Source: Candidatus Physcocola equi (GTDB lineage Bacteria > Bacteroidota > Bacteroidia > Bacteroidales > Paludibacteraceae). Taken from it: a DNA stretch of 64,000 nt. Under the pieces are notes generated by a model. It ran no database searches and was not told where the DNA came from. It saw only the letters and a program-made list of their open reading frames with translations. Where the stretch lies: positions 20,276 to 84,275 of the forward strand of contig JAGHUM010000068.1 in NCBI GenBank assembly GCA_018064855.1, written 5' to 3'. Below, one piece after another: positions 7,180 through 16,014 of the stretch. Position numbers and translations under genes: made by a program. How positions within the stretch are numbered: position 1 is the stretch's first letter; each line of letters starts with the position of its first letter.

Positions 7180-10100
7180 ATGCTTAAACGCTATTTCTTC
7201 ATATGCTTGTTCTTTCTTGCTACGCTGACGTGTGGCACGATGCCGGCGTTTGCGCAAAACGATGACGACATCGTGACCTCTGTTGAGGAAAACAGTGACG
7301 GAGGAGCGGAGGATGATGGCGAAGAAAAACTGACGGCAAAAGAACGAAAAAAAAGGGCGAAGGAACTGGAACGCCAGAAAAAGGAAAAAGCGAAGGCGGA
7401 AGCAAGGCAAGCAGAACGCCTGCGTCAGCAACGTGCTTTGGAGGCTTCGAGAAAACGTGACGTTCAAGAGACTAAAACGGATGAGGAGTCGGAGTCGAAC
7501 GATGTGATTGAGGCTGCGGAAAATAAAAAATATAATTCCGATGAGGAAAGAAAAGAGGCTATTGAAAAAGCCCACGCAGAACAAGATCGTAAAAACCGTG
7601 CGGAACGTAAGAAACGCGAAGAAGAGGAAGCCCTGAAACGAATGGAAGAGGCGCGCAAGCGTAATGAAAATGCCCGCAAGGAGCGCCAACAGCAGCAAAA
7701 GGAAGAAGAGGAAAGAAGACGCAAGGCCACTCAAGAGAGCCTTGATAATTATAAGGCAGAGCAAGAGGCTGAACGCCAGCGCCGAAAGACAGAAGAAGAG
7801 CGTGCTCAAAGCGAGGCGCGTAAGCGTAACGAAAATGCCCGCAAGGAGCGCCAACAGCAGCAAAAGGAAGAAGAGGAAAGAAGACGCAAGGCCACTCAAG
7901 AGAGCCTTGATAACTATAAGGCGGAACAAGAGGCTGAACGCCAGCGCCGAAAAGCAGAACAAGAACGACGTCAGGAAATAGTGCGTCAGCGCCTGGAGGA
8001 AAACAACGCCAAGCGTGAAGCAAGACGTCAGGCGCGTGAGGAACAGCAGCAGGCTGCCAAGCAGCGTGCGCAGGAGCGACTGGACAAGCAAAGGGAGTCG
8101 CGAAATGAACGTCGTCAGCGTGAGGCTGCCGAACGCGAGGCAGCACGTGAAAAAGCGCGTGTTGAACGGGAGGAACGTATGCAGCGTCGTGCAGAGGAAA
8201 TGCAAAAAAATGCCGAGGCTAAACAACGTCAAAAGGAAAGAGCAGAAGAACAACGTCGTTTGCGTGCCGAACATTTGCAACGCCAGCGCGAAGCCAAAGC
8301 CAGAAGGCAGGAACAAATCATGCAGCGTGCCGAACTTCGTCGCCAACGTGCCGAACAGCGACAGGAGGTTCAGACAACCCGTGCCGAACGTCAGCGCGCG
8401 CAGCAGGCTGAAATCAGAGCCCGCCAGCGTGAACGTATGCAACAACAGAAGGCTAAAGAGGCGGAAAGACGACAGGAACAACGCGAACGAGAACTTCAAA
8501 ACAGACAAAACGCGCAGGAGAAAAAAGCACAAGAACGTGAAAAACGTCGCCAGCGAATGGAGGACGAAATGAACAAACGTGCCGAACGCAGGGAAAGGGA
8601 AGCGGCTGACCGTGAACGCAAAGCAGAGCTGCACCAGGCCGCTTTGGAGGCTGCATCTAAGCGCAGAGAGGCTGAAATAGAACGCCAGATACGAGAAAAT
8701 GAGAAATTGGCCGAAGAGGAAAAACAGAAACTGCTGGCGGAAAAGCAAGCCGAGGCTGAAAAACGTGCAAGAAAGATTGCTGAAAAAAAGGTGAAAGCCG
8801 AATGGAAGCAAAAGAAAGAACGCCAGAAACGTCAGGATAAGGCCGACCGTATGCGTCAAAAGTATGAGGAACAGCTTCGCCGTGACTCTATTGAGGCTGC
8901 AGAGGAACGTGCGGATGAACTGGAATCAATTGAAGAGGATTCGGTAAAAGCTGCTAAAGCTGCAGAAAAGGCGAGAAAGAAAAAAGACAAGATAGATAAG
9001 CGCCGTGAAAAGATGCGCTCTGAAATGGAATCGTCGGAAAAAGAAGCCAACGACTCTACTGCGTATGATGCTAATGGGAAAAAGAAGTCTAAAAAAACAC
9101 GAAGAAACGAGGCTTTGCAATCGGCTTCTGATAGTTTGGAACTGAGCTTGGATGGAGACGATTTTGAATTGGAGAATGACTCTAGTTCTGTTGCTCTGCA
9201 AAAATCGGACAACACTTCATCTGCGGGCGTGGACAGCGCTTTGCTCGCCCAGCAAATCGCCGAATTGGAAGAAGAAATGCAGAACATGCAAGATGTGAAG
9301 GACGCGGAGCGTGCTGCCAAATCGGGTAAGTCCAAGGAAATAGTCTTAAAGATTAAGATTCCTGACTGCGTATATCCTAATTCGGTCAACTATACCCGAA
9401 ACAAGTTCTCATTTAACTATGAGTACAATTTCTTCATGTATTACATGCACCAGCGTTATTTCTATAAACGCACGTTCTACGACAAGAAAGACTCAACGCG
9501 TGTCATGGCTAAGAAACTGATGAAACTCGTGGGCAACAGTCCTTATCGACGTATTGACTTCAATAAAATTGTGGATTCGGTGAGTGTTTTGTTGCCAGAG
9601 TATGATGTCGAAACTTTTGCCGACAGTATGATCAGTTATCTCAACTTGGAATATCTCAATACCGGTGAGATAAAAGTGAAATACAAGAAGCGCAAGCAAA
9701 GTAAAATCTATGCCAAAGTGCTTCCTCGTGAGAAGAATAATCTGGGACACATTAAGTTCTACACCCACAACAAGCGTAATGTAATCGAGAGTCTTAATGG
9801 TGAGGAATACCAGGGTCTTCTTCCTGAAGAGGATTCTATGGATGCTGATGTTCAACATTTGGCTGATTCTATTGCGCGTATCAAGAAACGTGCCGACTCG
9901 ATCAACCAACTCCAGAGGTTTGAAGATTCTCTGTTAGTGCCAATTACCATGGACGGAACGTCGGTTGACTCCTTGTCTTCTATCATGCCTCAGCGCGATA
10001 ATGCTCCTATGCTTAATTCCGGAGGCAAGAAAGCCGGCGATGATGTTCCAAATCTCGATGTGCCAATTTCTTCCGCTCCAGAGAATAAAGAGAAACAAAC

Positions 10101-10335
10101 ATCGCCTCCGCAAGTGTCTGCGCCTGCTATGGCTTCTCCACCTCCAGCAAGCGGTACTGATGATGGGGATGAAATGAGTGAGAAGGAACGCAAGAAGGCG
10201 GAGAAAGAGGCTGAAAAAGCGCGAAAAGAGGCAGAGAAAGAGCGCAGGAAAGCTGAAAAAGAAGCCGAAAAAGCACGAAAGAAGGCTGAAAAAGAAGCGG
10301 CCAAGGCTGCCGCGAATGAAGAAGAAAGTGATTAA
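7180..10335 (+). CDS. Giant exported coiled-coil protein rich in Glu/Arg/Lys/Ala
   Basis: 1051 residues from the ATG at 7180 (a TTG three bases earlier is also possible). A signal peptide of about 25 residues ends PAFAQ. Residues about 45-620 are almost wholly E/R/K/A/Q, predicted as one very long helix or coiled coil. Residues about 155-260 contain a near-identical 55-residue duplication (ARKRNENARKERQQQQKEEE...). Residues about 720-890 differ: this part is Tyr/Phe-rich and looks folded (VYPNSVNYTRNKFSFNYEYN...). A Pro/Ser linker and a second Lys/Glu/Ala-rich tail close the protein. No family recognised. A periplasm-spanning or scaffold role is possible but is inference from shape only. It stands alone and ends at a strong terminator. 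Confidence 0.85.
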   Translation: MLKRYFFICLFFLATLTCGTMPAFAQNDDDIVTSVEENSDGGAEDDGEEKLTAKERKKRAKELERQKKEKAKAEARQAERLRQQRALEASRKRDVQETKTDEESESNDVIEAAENKKYNSDEERKEAIEKAHAEQDRKNRAERKKREEEEALKRMEEARKRNENARKERQQQQKEEEERRRKATQESLDNYKAEQEAERQRRKTEEERAQSEARKRNENARKERQQQQKEEEERRRKATQESLDNYKAEQEAERQRRKAEQERRQEIVRQRLEENNAKREARRQAREEQQQAAKQRAQERLDKQRESRNERRQREAAEREAAREKARVEREERMQRRAEEMQKNAEAKQRQKERAEEQRRLRAEHLQRQREAKARRQEQIMQRAELRRQRAEQRQEVQTTRAERQRAQQAEIRARQRERMQQQKAKEAERRQEQRERELQNRQNAQEKKAQEREKRRQRMEDEMNKRAERREREAADRERKAELHQAALEAASKRREAEIERQIRENEKLAEEEKQKLLAEKQAEAEKRARKIAEKKVKAEWKQKKERQKRQDKADRMRQKYEEQLRRDSIEAAEERADELESIEEDSVKAAKAAEKARKKKDKIDKRREKMRSEMESSEKEANDSTAYDANGKKKSKKTRRNEALQSASDSLELSLDGDDFELENDSSSVALQKSDNTSSAGVDSALLAQQIAELEEEMQNMQDVKDAERAAKSGKSKEIVLKIKIPDCVYPNSVNYTRNKFSFNYEYNFFMYYMHQRYFYKRTFYDKKDSTRVMAKKLMKLVGNSPYRRIDFNKIVDSVSVLLPEYDVETFADSMISYLNLEYLNTGEIKVKYKKRKQSKIYAKVLPREKNNLGHIKFYTHNKRNVIESLNGEEYQGLLPEEDSMDADVQHLADSIARIKKRADSINQLQRFEDSLLVPITMDGTSVDSLSSIMPQRDNAPMLNSGGKKAGDDVPNLDVPISSAPENKEKQTSPPQVSAPAMASPPPASGTDDGDEMSEKERKKAEKEAEKARKEAEKERRKAEKEAEKARKKAEKEAAKAAANEEESD
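7651..7952 (+). repeat. Tandem duplication inside the coiled-coil gene (165-base period)
   Basis: About 137 bases starting at 7651 recur almost unchanged at 7816. The few differences are mostly third-position changes, so the duplication looks recent. The period of 165 bases keeps the frame and adds 55 residues. Confidence 0.85.
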
Positions 10336-10370
10336 TACTTTCGATATTTCATATCACGATATAAATAGTG

Positions 10371-10418
10371 AAAGCAACTTCTCAATACCCGAAAGAGGGA
10401 AGGGAAGTTGCTTTTTTT
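10371..10418 (+). terminator. Terminator of the coiled-coil protein gene
   Basis: AAAGCAACTTC (10371-10381) pairs with GAAGTTGCTTT (10404-10414), followed by a T-run. It lies about 40 bases after the stop codon. Confidence 0.85.
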
Positions 10419-10478
10419 CAAAATACGTATGTTGTAAAAGACTGCAATAACCTTATTTTAAACGTCAATATTTTTAAT

Positions 10479-11861
10479 ATGATAGATTATAACCAGTTTA
10501 ACCACTTCTTTTTTGTGGGTATAGCAGGAACAGGAATGAGTGCAATCGCCCAATATATTAGGGGCGTGGGCAAAAAAGTAAGCGGTAGCGACCGACTTTT
10601 TTCTGCCTCTGAAAAAATGCTCATTCAGTCTCAACTCGAGCAGCAGGGTATTGAGTGCCATCCGCAGGATGCAAGTGGAGTTGACAATACGGTTGATGTG
10701 TTGGTTGTTTCTACTGCCATTGAAGAAAGTAATGTGGAATTGCAGAAAGCCCGTTCGTTGGGTATTACGGTGATGAAGCGTTCGGAACTATTGGCTTCCA
10801 TATCATCTTTGTGCCCGACTATCGCAGTAGGTGGCACATCGGGAAAATCCACGACTACAGCCATGATTTTCCATATCTTACGGGAGTGTGGCGGAGATCC
10901 CTCCATCATCAGTGGCGCTGGTTTGGTGGATCTTCAGGAGAAGGGACTTCCGGGCAACGCTTGGAATGGTAAAGGGAAGTGGCTCGTAATAGAAGCTGAC
11001 GAAAGTGATGGATCTATTGTGAATTATCATCCTGCCATTTCTGTTTTACTCAATGTGGATCGCGACCATAAAGAGGCGGATGAGTTGATGCGCTTGTTCT
11101 CTACCTTTAAAGCAAATACCACTGAAAAATTCATTGTTAACCAGAGTCATTCGGTTGCCAAACAATTGTCGATGAATACCCAGTATGATTTTGGCGTTGA
11201 AAACGAAGATGCCCGTTTTTCTGGTTCCAACTTCAAGCAGGAGGGTTTCTCTATATCTTTTGATAGCAATGGTCTGCATTATACATTGCCTTTGATTGGT
11301 CGTCACAATATGGAAAATGCACTTGCCGCCATTGCTGTATCTAATGCGGCAGGTGTTAGTGCGGAACAATGTTGCGAGGCATTGAAGTCTTATCGAGGCA
11401 TCTACAGAAGAACGCAGGTCGTTGGTTCTGCCAAGGGTTGTTGGGTAATCGATGATTTCGCACACAATCCGTCTGAAGTCGTGGCTGCTATTAAGGCATG
11501 CCAGCAGGTCGGTAAAAGGGTTTGGGCATGGTTCCAGCCTCATGGATTTGGGCCTCTTCGTTTCATGCATGAAGAATTGGAAACTGATGTCCAGAAATGT
11601 CTGCGCAGTGATGATTGCTTTTTGCTGAGTGATGTTTACTATGCTGGCGGAACGGTTAGCCGTGACGTGACGAGCGACATGGTGGCAAAGAAAATGGAGA
11701 GTAATGGCGCTAACGTGAGATTTTTTGCCGACAGAAATGTCATGCTTCCTTTCTTGAAAACTAATGTGCAGAGTGGAGATGTGATATTAATAATGGGTGC
11801 TCGCGACAATAGCCTTACTGATTTTGCGAAGCACATATATAATGAAGTGTTAACTGATTGA
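10479..11861 (+). CDS. Mur ligase family protein, MurC/Mpl-like
   Basis: 460 residues from the ATG at 10479; the longer open frame upstream lies in the preceding terminator region and is not used. Mur ligases join amino acids or peptides to UDP-MurNAc with ATP in the cytoplasm. Seen: the N-terminal nucleotide-sugar domain (GIAGTGMSAIA, residues 14-24), the ATP loop GTSGKSTTT (119-127), IEADESDGS, the central NVDRDHKE, and DDFAHNPSEV in the C-terminal domain. The DDFAH signature is closer to Mpl (murein tripeptide recycling ligase) than to MurC (usually DDYGHHP), but the P-loop has Ser where both usually have His (GTHGKT). I call it MurC/Mpl-like and leave the substrate open. The helicase gene follows two bases after its stop. 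Confidence 0.8.
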   Translation: MIDYNQFNHFFFVGIAGTGMSAIAQYIRGVGKKVSGSDRLFSASEKMLIQSQLEQQGIECHPQDASGVDNTVDVLVVSTAIEESNVELQKARSLGITVMKRSELLASISSLCPTIAVGGTSGKSTTTAMIFHILRECGGDPSIISGAGLVDLQEKGLPGNAWNGKGKWLVIEADESDGSIVNYHPAISVLLNVDRDHKEADELMRLFSTFKANTTEKFIVNQSHSVAKQLSMNTQYDFGVENEDARFSGSNFKQEGFSISFDSNGLHYTLPLIGRHNMENALAAIAVSNAAGVSAEQCCEALKSYRGIYRRTQVVGSAKGCWVIDDFAHNPSEVVAAIKACQQVGKRVWAWFQPHGFGPLRFMHEELETDVQKCLRSDDCFLLSDVYYAGGTVSRDVTSDMVAKKMESNGANVRFFADRNVMLPFLKTNVQSGDVILIMGARDNSLTDFAKHIYNEVLTD

Positions 11862-11863
11862 GT

Positions 11864-13183
11864 ATGGTGGACAAACGAAATATGATGTTGGGGCGCCTTG
11901 GCATTTCCTCGCTCAATCCGATGCAGGAAGAAGCGCTCGAATCAATAAAAGTAAATGCAGATACATTGATCTTGTCGCCCACAGGGTCGGGGAAAACGCT
12001 TGCTTATCTGCTTCCTTTGATAGAACAATTAAAACCTTCCAACGGAACAATTCAGGCTGTTGTGGTGGTTCCTGCTCGTGAGTTGGCTTTGCAGATTTCA
12101 CAGGTCTTTTCAGCCTTGGGCTCCGAATTTCGTGCGGCTTTGAGTTATGGAGGGCGTCCTTTCGACAAGGAACATAGATCATTGGTTACTGCACCTCCTG
12201 ATGTTTTGATTGGAACACCAGGCCGAATTGTTGATCATATAGAAAACAAATCCATTGATTTGTCCAAAAGTTTTTGCTTGGTGCTTGATGAATTCGACAA
12301 GTCGCTTGAATTTGGCTTTTCCGAGGAAATGAAATTTATCATTGAGCAATTGCCCAATGTAAGGAAAAGGATTCTCCTGTCAGCCACAGAGGCTGTTGAA
12401 ATACCAGATTATGTCCGTGTGTCTGAACCTCATCGCGTTAACTACCTATCTGAAGGTGTGAAGGGACTGGAACTGATGGAGGTGGTGTCTGATGAAAAGG
12501 ATAAACTGCCTGTGCTGAAACGATTGTTGTGTCATCTGGGAACCGGGAAATCAATCGTTTTTTGCAATTTCAGAGAAAGCGCGGAGCGGATAGGCGGTTA
12601 TCTGAAAGAACAAGGAATACAATGTGTGACTTTCCATGGCGGAATGGAGCAATCTGATCGAGAAAAGGCAATCTGCCTGTTCAGAAATGACTCTGTAAAT
12701 GTGCTGGTGTCAACCGACTTGGCTGCTCGTGGTCTCGACATACCAGAGGTGAACCACATCATCCATTATCATCTGCCTGCAACAGAAGATGTATTCACCC
12801 ATCGGAATGGTAGAACCGCCAGAATGAATGCGGATGGAACTGCGCTTGTAATCTTGTATTTGGAGGAAAAACGACCCGATTATCTGCCTAAAATGCTGAA
12901 ATATAAACTTCCTTGTGGAGATCTTCCATTGCCGGCTCCTGCATTGTGGTCTTCCATTTATGTCGGGAAAGGTAAGCGCGATAAGATTAGCAAGGGTGAT
13001 GTTGTCGGTTTCATGTTCCAAAAAGGAGGCTTGGAAAAAGATGAACTAGGCATGGTGGAAGTGAAAGAGCGTTATGCCATTGCCGCTGTTAAGACGTCAA
13101 AACTGAATTCCGTGCTGAAAAAAATATACGGGCAGAAAATTAAAGGCCAGAAAACAGTGTTTGAATTGATCGAATTGCCTTGA
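11864..13183 (+). CDS. DEAD-box-type RNA helicase with DbpA-like RNA-binding tail
   Basis: 439 residues from ATG 11864; a TTG at 11858 overlapping the previous stop is an alternative. Helicase motifs in order: SPTGSGKT, PARELALQ, GTPGR, LDEFDK (motif II is DEFD instead of DEAD), LSATE, FHGGMEQSDR, DLAARGLD and HRNGRTAR. The last 75 residues (IYVGKGKRDKISKGDVVGF...) match the DbpA RNA-binding domain, which in DbpA recognises hairpin 92 of 23S rRNA and directs the helicase to 50S assembly. A ribosome-assembly role is therefore likely. It is probably co-transcribed with the Mur ligase and ends at a bidirectional terminator. Confidence 0.9.
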   Translation: MVDKRNMMLGRLGISSLNPMQEEALESIKVNADTLILSPTGSGKTLAYLLPLIEQLKPSNGTIQAVVVVPARELALQISQVFSALGSEFRAALSYGGRPFDKEHRSLVTAPPDVLIGTPGRIVDHIENKSIDLSKSFCLVLDEFDKSLEFGFSEEMKFIIEQLPNVRKRILLSATEAVEIPDYVRVSEPHRVNYLSEGVKGLELMEVVSDEKDKLPVLKRLLCHLGTGKSIVFCNFRESAERIGGYLKEQGIQCVTFHGGMEQSDREKAICLFRNDSVNVLVSTDLAARGLDIPEVNHIIHYHLPATEDVFTHRNGRTARMNADGTALVILYLEEKRPDYLPKMLKYKLPCGDLPLPAPALWSSIYVGKGKRDKISKGDVVGFMFQKGGLEKDELGMVEVKERYAIAAVKTSKLNSVLKKIYGQKIKGQKTVFELIELP

Positions 13184-13205
13184 TTTGATGTTCAGTCAAA
13201 AAGAG

Positions 13206-13242
13206 AACCCCGAAAGTTGGTGTGAATCCGACTTTCGGGGTT
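13206..13242. terminator. Bidirectional terminator between convergent genes
   Basis: AACCCCGAAAGT (13206-13217) pairs perfectly with ACTTTCGGGGTT (13231-13242). It serves the helicase gene from the left and the outer-membrane protein gene from the right. The T-runs are short in both directions. Confidence 0.75.
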
Positions 13243-13265
13243 GTTTGTATTCTGAGTATTCTTTG

Positions 13266-14516
13266 TTAGAATCTCGCTCCAATGCTCAATAAGAGGTTGC
13301 TTGTGTTGTTAGACACTTTGATGCTGGAATGTTGCAGGTTTGTAATCTGTGGATAAAATGTTTCATCCTGCGACTTATAGACATAAGCGACGTTGGTGTA
13401 GAAGAAGTTGAGGAACGAATAGCCTAAACCGCCGCAGTAGTAGATGCTGCTTTGAGGCAGGGAAACGGCGTATTGAATGTCTTTCCCCTCCAGTGCCTTC
13501 TCATTCGGATTGCTTGTTGGTGAAGATACGTATGCGACGCCTAAACGCAGGCTGAAATCTTTAAACAATGTGGTTTCAAAACCTCCTTTGATGGTATGGC
13601 AAGATTTGAAATGGTCGCTCATGAATTTTTCCACATCGTCAAATCTCTCATTAGAGTTTCCCACATACCCTGCACCGAAATTCTGAAAAGAATAGTCGAT
13701 GTCAAATGAGGTGTTGGCACCCAGTAAATAAGCCAGGCCTGCTTGCAGTTTCAGCGGCTCCCACTGGCGATATTGCATATCTTCGTATTTGTTGCAATCG
13801 TTGATGGCTTTCCCGTTGAAATGTGCGTCTTCCTCCATATTGGAGATGGTCGGCGTTTGAAAAACGAGGGCAAGGTTGAGTCTTTCGAGAAGTTTGAATA
13901 TGCCACCAATTTTCATGTTCCAGTTGAGGCTTTCTGTGTCAAATTCAGTTGCTGCGTTGTCGCTTGTTGTGCTGTTTTGCAAATAATGTGTATGGATACA
14001 GTTGATGCCAAAACCAACGAAATGCCTGTTGCCAAAATTCATGCCATAGCCTGCTGTGATCATCCCGCTTTGATGTGCCTCGTCGTATTTGGACCCTCCT
14101 TCATTGGTAGAACGGCTGAAATCTCGGGTCTGGTGATAGCCTACCCCTAAAACAGAGGAAACCAATCCATGTGCTTTGTGATTGTTGTTGAGTACAAAAG
14201 CTGCAGCAGCGCTGCCTATCGTCATTTTGGTGTCGCCGTTGTTATTGAACGATAAAGAAGGCGTTATACTGACGTCGTGTTTGTCTAAATACATGGCAAG
14301 ACCTCCTGGGTTTTCTCGTATGACACTTACGTCTCCTCCCAGTGCGGCTCTCGCGCCTGCCATGCCTGCATATCTGGCGCTTCCCATTACTGGATTTTCA
14401 GAGGATATGGATAAACAACGCGAGGCAAGTGAAATGGCATCATCTGTCTGTGCGTAAACGCTGCTTGCGATGCTTGCAATGCATAGAGAGGTTATGGTCT
14501 TGATAAAGAAACTCAT
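13266..14516 (-). CDS. FadL/OmpP1-type outer-membrane protein
   Basis: 416 residues from MSFFIKT; the frame extends 12 residues upstream but the signal peptide begins here and ends SVYAQ. The mature start resembles the OmpP1/FadL/TodX beta-barrel family as found in Bacteroidetes: SARYAGMAGARAALGGDVSVIRENPGGLAMY, where the NPxG segment is the family mark. The protein ends in an aromatic strand (LLLSIGARF), as expected for insertion by BAM. Members transport hydrophobic compounds or, like PorV, serve the T9SS; which applies here cannot be told. A paralogue lies next to it (14653-15972), separated by a terminator. A TAACTTTG box lies just upstream on the minus strand. Confidence 0.85.
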   Translation of the reverse strand: MSFFIKTITSLCIASIASSVYAQTDDAISLASRCLSISSENPVMGSARYAGMAGARAALGGDVSVIRENPGGLAMYLDKHDVSITPSLSFNNNGDTKMTIGSAAAAFVLNNNHKAHGLVSSVLGVGYHQTRDFSRSTNEGGSKYDEAHQSGMITAGYGMNFGNRHFVGFGINCIHTHYLQNSTTSDNAATEFDTESLNWNMKIGGIFKLLERLNLALVFQTPTISNMEEDAHFNGKAINDCNKYEDMQYRQWEPLKLQAGLAYLLGANTSFDIDYSFQNFGAGYVGNSNERFDDVEKFMSDHFKSCHTIKGGFETTLFKDFSLRLGVAYVSSPTSNPNEKALEGKDIQYAVSLPQSSIYYCGGLGYSFLNFFYTNVAYVYKSQDETFYPQITNLQHSSIKVSNNTSNLLLSIGARF

Positions 14517-14573
14517 TGTTTGCTGATGTGTCTGATGATTTGAATGATGCAAAGTTACAAATTTTCAACAAAA

Positions 14574-14607
14574 AAATAAGCGACACCATTGCTGGCGCCG
14601 CTTATTT
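14574..14607 (-). terminator. Terminator of the 15.9-14.6 kb outer-membrane protein gene
   Basis: AAATAAGCGACACC (14574-14587) pairs with GGCGCCGCTTATTT (14594-14607) with two wobble or mismatch positions. Leftward it is followed by seven T. Confidence 0.8.
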
Positions 14608-14652
14608 TATCAAATATTTGAGAATCCGATATTTTCAGTCGTTTTCTTCTTT

Positions 14653-15972
14653 TTAGAGCTTGAATCCAAGGGTAACGATGAAGTTGTTTACCCCAATTGT
14701 CTGTTTGATAGGGCTTTTTTCATAATTGCCTTTGTCATCAACACTCTGCCATTCATAGAAGTCTTCTTTTTGGTTTTTGCGAACGTAAGCGAAGTCGGCA
14801 TAGAATGGAGTTTTAGGGCTGTGGAAACCGAAACCACCTGTGAAATACATGCTTTCTTTAGGTACTGTGTAAGAGTAGAGAACGTTGTCGTATTGAACAG
14901 GGTTGTACATTCCGTCTTTTGTAGGAGAAGTTTCATAGGCGAAACCACCACGCACTGCCCAGCCTTTAGCAATCTGCACTTCAGCACCGGCTTTGATGGT
15001 GTGGGTAGCCTGGTAGTTTTTGTCTTCAAACTTTTCTGCGTCACGGAACTTGCCTTTGCTGTTTTTCTCAACAATGCAACTGTAGTCCTGGAATTTGTAG
15101 TCGATGCCGATAGCTGCACGTTTGCCTACAACGAAGCCGAGACCACCATTAACTTGGAGAGGTGTCTGAAGCTCATAATCTACGCCTTCATAACCTCCAT
15201 ATTCCATTTCTCCCCAATGATTGTATTCGATTTCGTTATCATCATTTCTCATTGGATAGTAAGCGTCTTCAGTTACAGTAAGCCAAGTTGGGCTCTTGAA
15301 GCCGAGGCTGATGTTGACGAAGTCTGCAGGTTTGATGATGGTACCCAATGTGAAATTAGCACCAGAAGCGTTCATGTAGAAGTTGTTGTCTTCTTCGCTG
15401 TTGAAGTTGGTGTTCTGCTCATAGTCTATGTTCATGATGTTTACGCCAGCACCAAAGAAGAAGTGGTTGCTGATGTTGAGACCATAGGCGATGTTCCATT
15501 CGCCAGATCCACCTTTTTCTACGAAGTTGTTTTCGTATTCGTAGCCATCTCCGTAAGTCCCGTAGGTGTAGTCTTCACGGTGATAGTTGCCAAGACGGTT
15601 GTAAGCGAACGCCAAAGATGATGTCACATATCCGTGTTCGCGGTTTTTGCCACCAAAGTTCCAGATTAATCCGAAGTTGTTGACGTTGCAGTGAACACCA
15701 CCATCGTTGTCGCTGTTCACGTTGAGCGTGAATGTGATGTCACTTTTTCTATACACACCAAGACCTGCTGGGTTGTCGCGCATGGTGCTCGCATCGGCAC
15801 CAAAGGCGTCCATGGCACCACCCATGGCAGAGTAGCGTGCAGTTCCGTAAACAGGGTCTGTTTTAGACATTCTCAGACCGCGAAGAGAGAGCGTAAGCAC
15901 GTCATCGTCTTGCGCGAATCCAGGGAAAAGGTTAGCGGCGAGCAATGCGCCGGCAATAAATATTTTTTTCAT
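14653..15972 (-). CDS. FadL/OmpP1-type outer-membrane protein, paralogue
   Basis: 439 residues with a signal peptide ending FPGFAQ. The mature part begins with the same family block as its neighbour: TARYSAMGGAMDAFGADASTMRDNPAGLGVYR. Many alternating aromatic strands follow, and it ends IVTLGFKL. It is probably an outer-membrane barrel for hydrophobic substrates; databases often name this group hemin receptor without proof. It starts 42 bases after the Tyr/His/Ser-rich protein gene and may be co-transcribed with it; the terminator at 14574-14607 separates it from the paralogue downstream. Confidence 0.87.
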   Translation of the reverse strand: MKKIFIAGALLAANLFPGFAQDDDVLTLSLRGLRMSKTDPVYGTARYSAMGGAMDAFGADASTMRDNPAGLGVYRKSDITFTLNVNSDNDGGVHCNVNNFGLIWNFGGKNREHGYVTSSLAFAYNRLGNYHREDYTYGTYGDGYEYENNFVEKGGSGEWNIAYGLNISNHFFFGAGVNIMNIDYEQNTNFNSEEDNNFYMNASGANFTLGTIIKPADFVNISLGFKSPTWLTVTEDAYYPMRNDDNEIEYNHWGEMEYGGYEGVDYELQTPLQVNGGLGFVVGKRAAIGIDYKFQDYSCIVEKNSKGKFRDAEKFEDKNYQATHTIKAGAEVQIAKGWAVRGGFAYETSPTKDGMYNPVQYDNVLYSYTVPKESMYFTGGFGFHSPKTPFYADFAYVRKNQKEDFYEWQSVDDKGNYEKSPIKQTIGVNNFIVTLGFKL

Positions 15973-16014
15973 AATTTTATTGTATTATCAAATTAATATA
16001 ATGTTTTTTCAGGT

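Noticed and set aside
7162..8859. 565-codon open frame on the minus strand, rich in Leu/Phe
   Set aside because: It is the reverse reading of the Glu/Arg/Lys-rich coiled-coil gene; Lys and Glu codons give Phe and Leu on the other strand. The signal peptide and terminator support the plus-strand gene.
11858..11860. TTG start for the DbpA-like helicase
   Set aside because: An ATG two bases after the preceding stop gives the same protein minus two residues and is the simpler choice.
14770..15621. 283-codon plus-strand frame
   Set aside because: Opposite the FadL/OmpP1-type gene with a clear signal peptide and NPAG block; no independent start signal.
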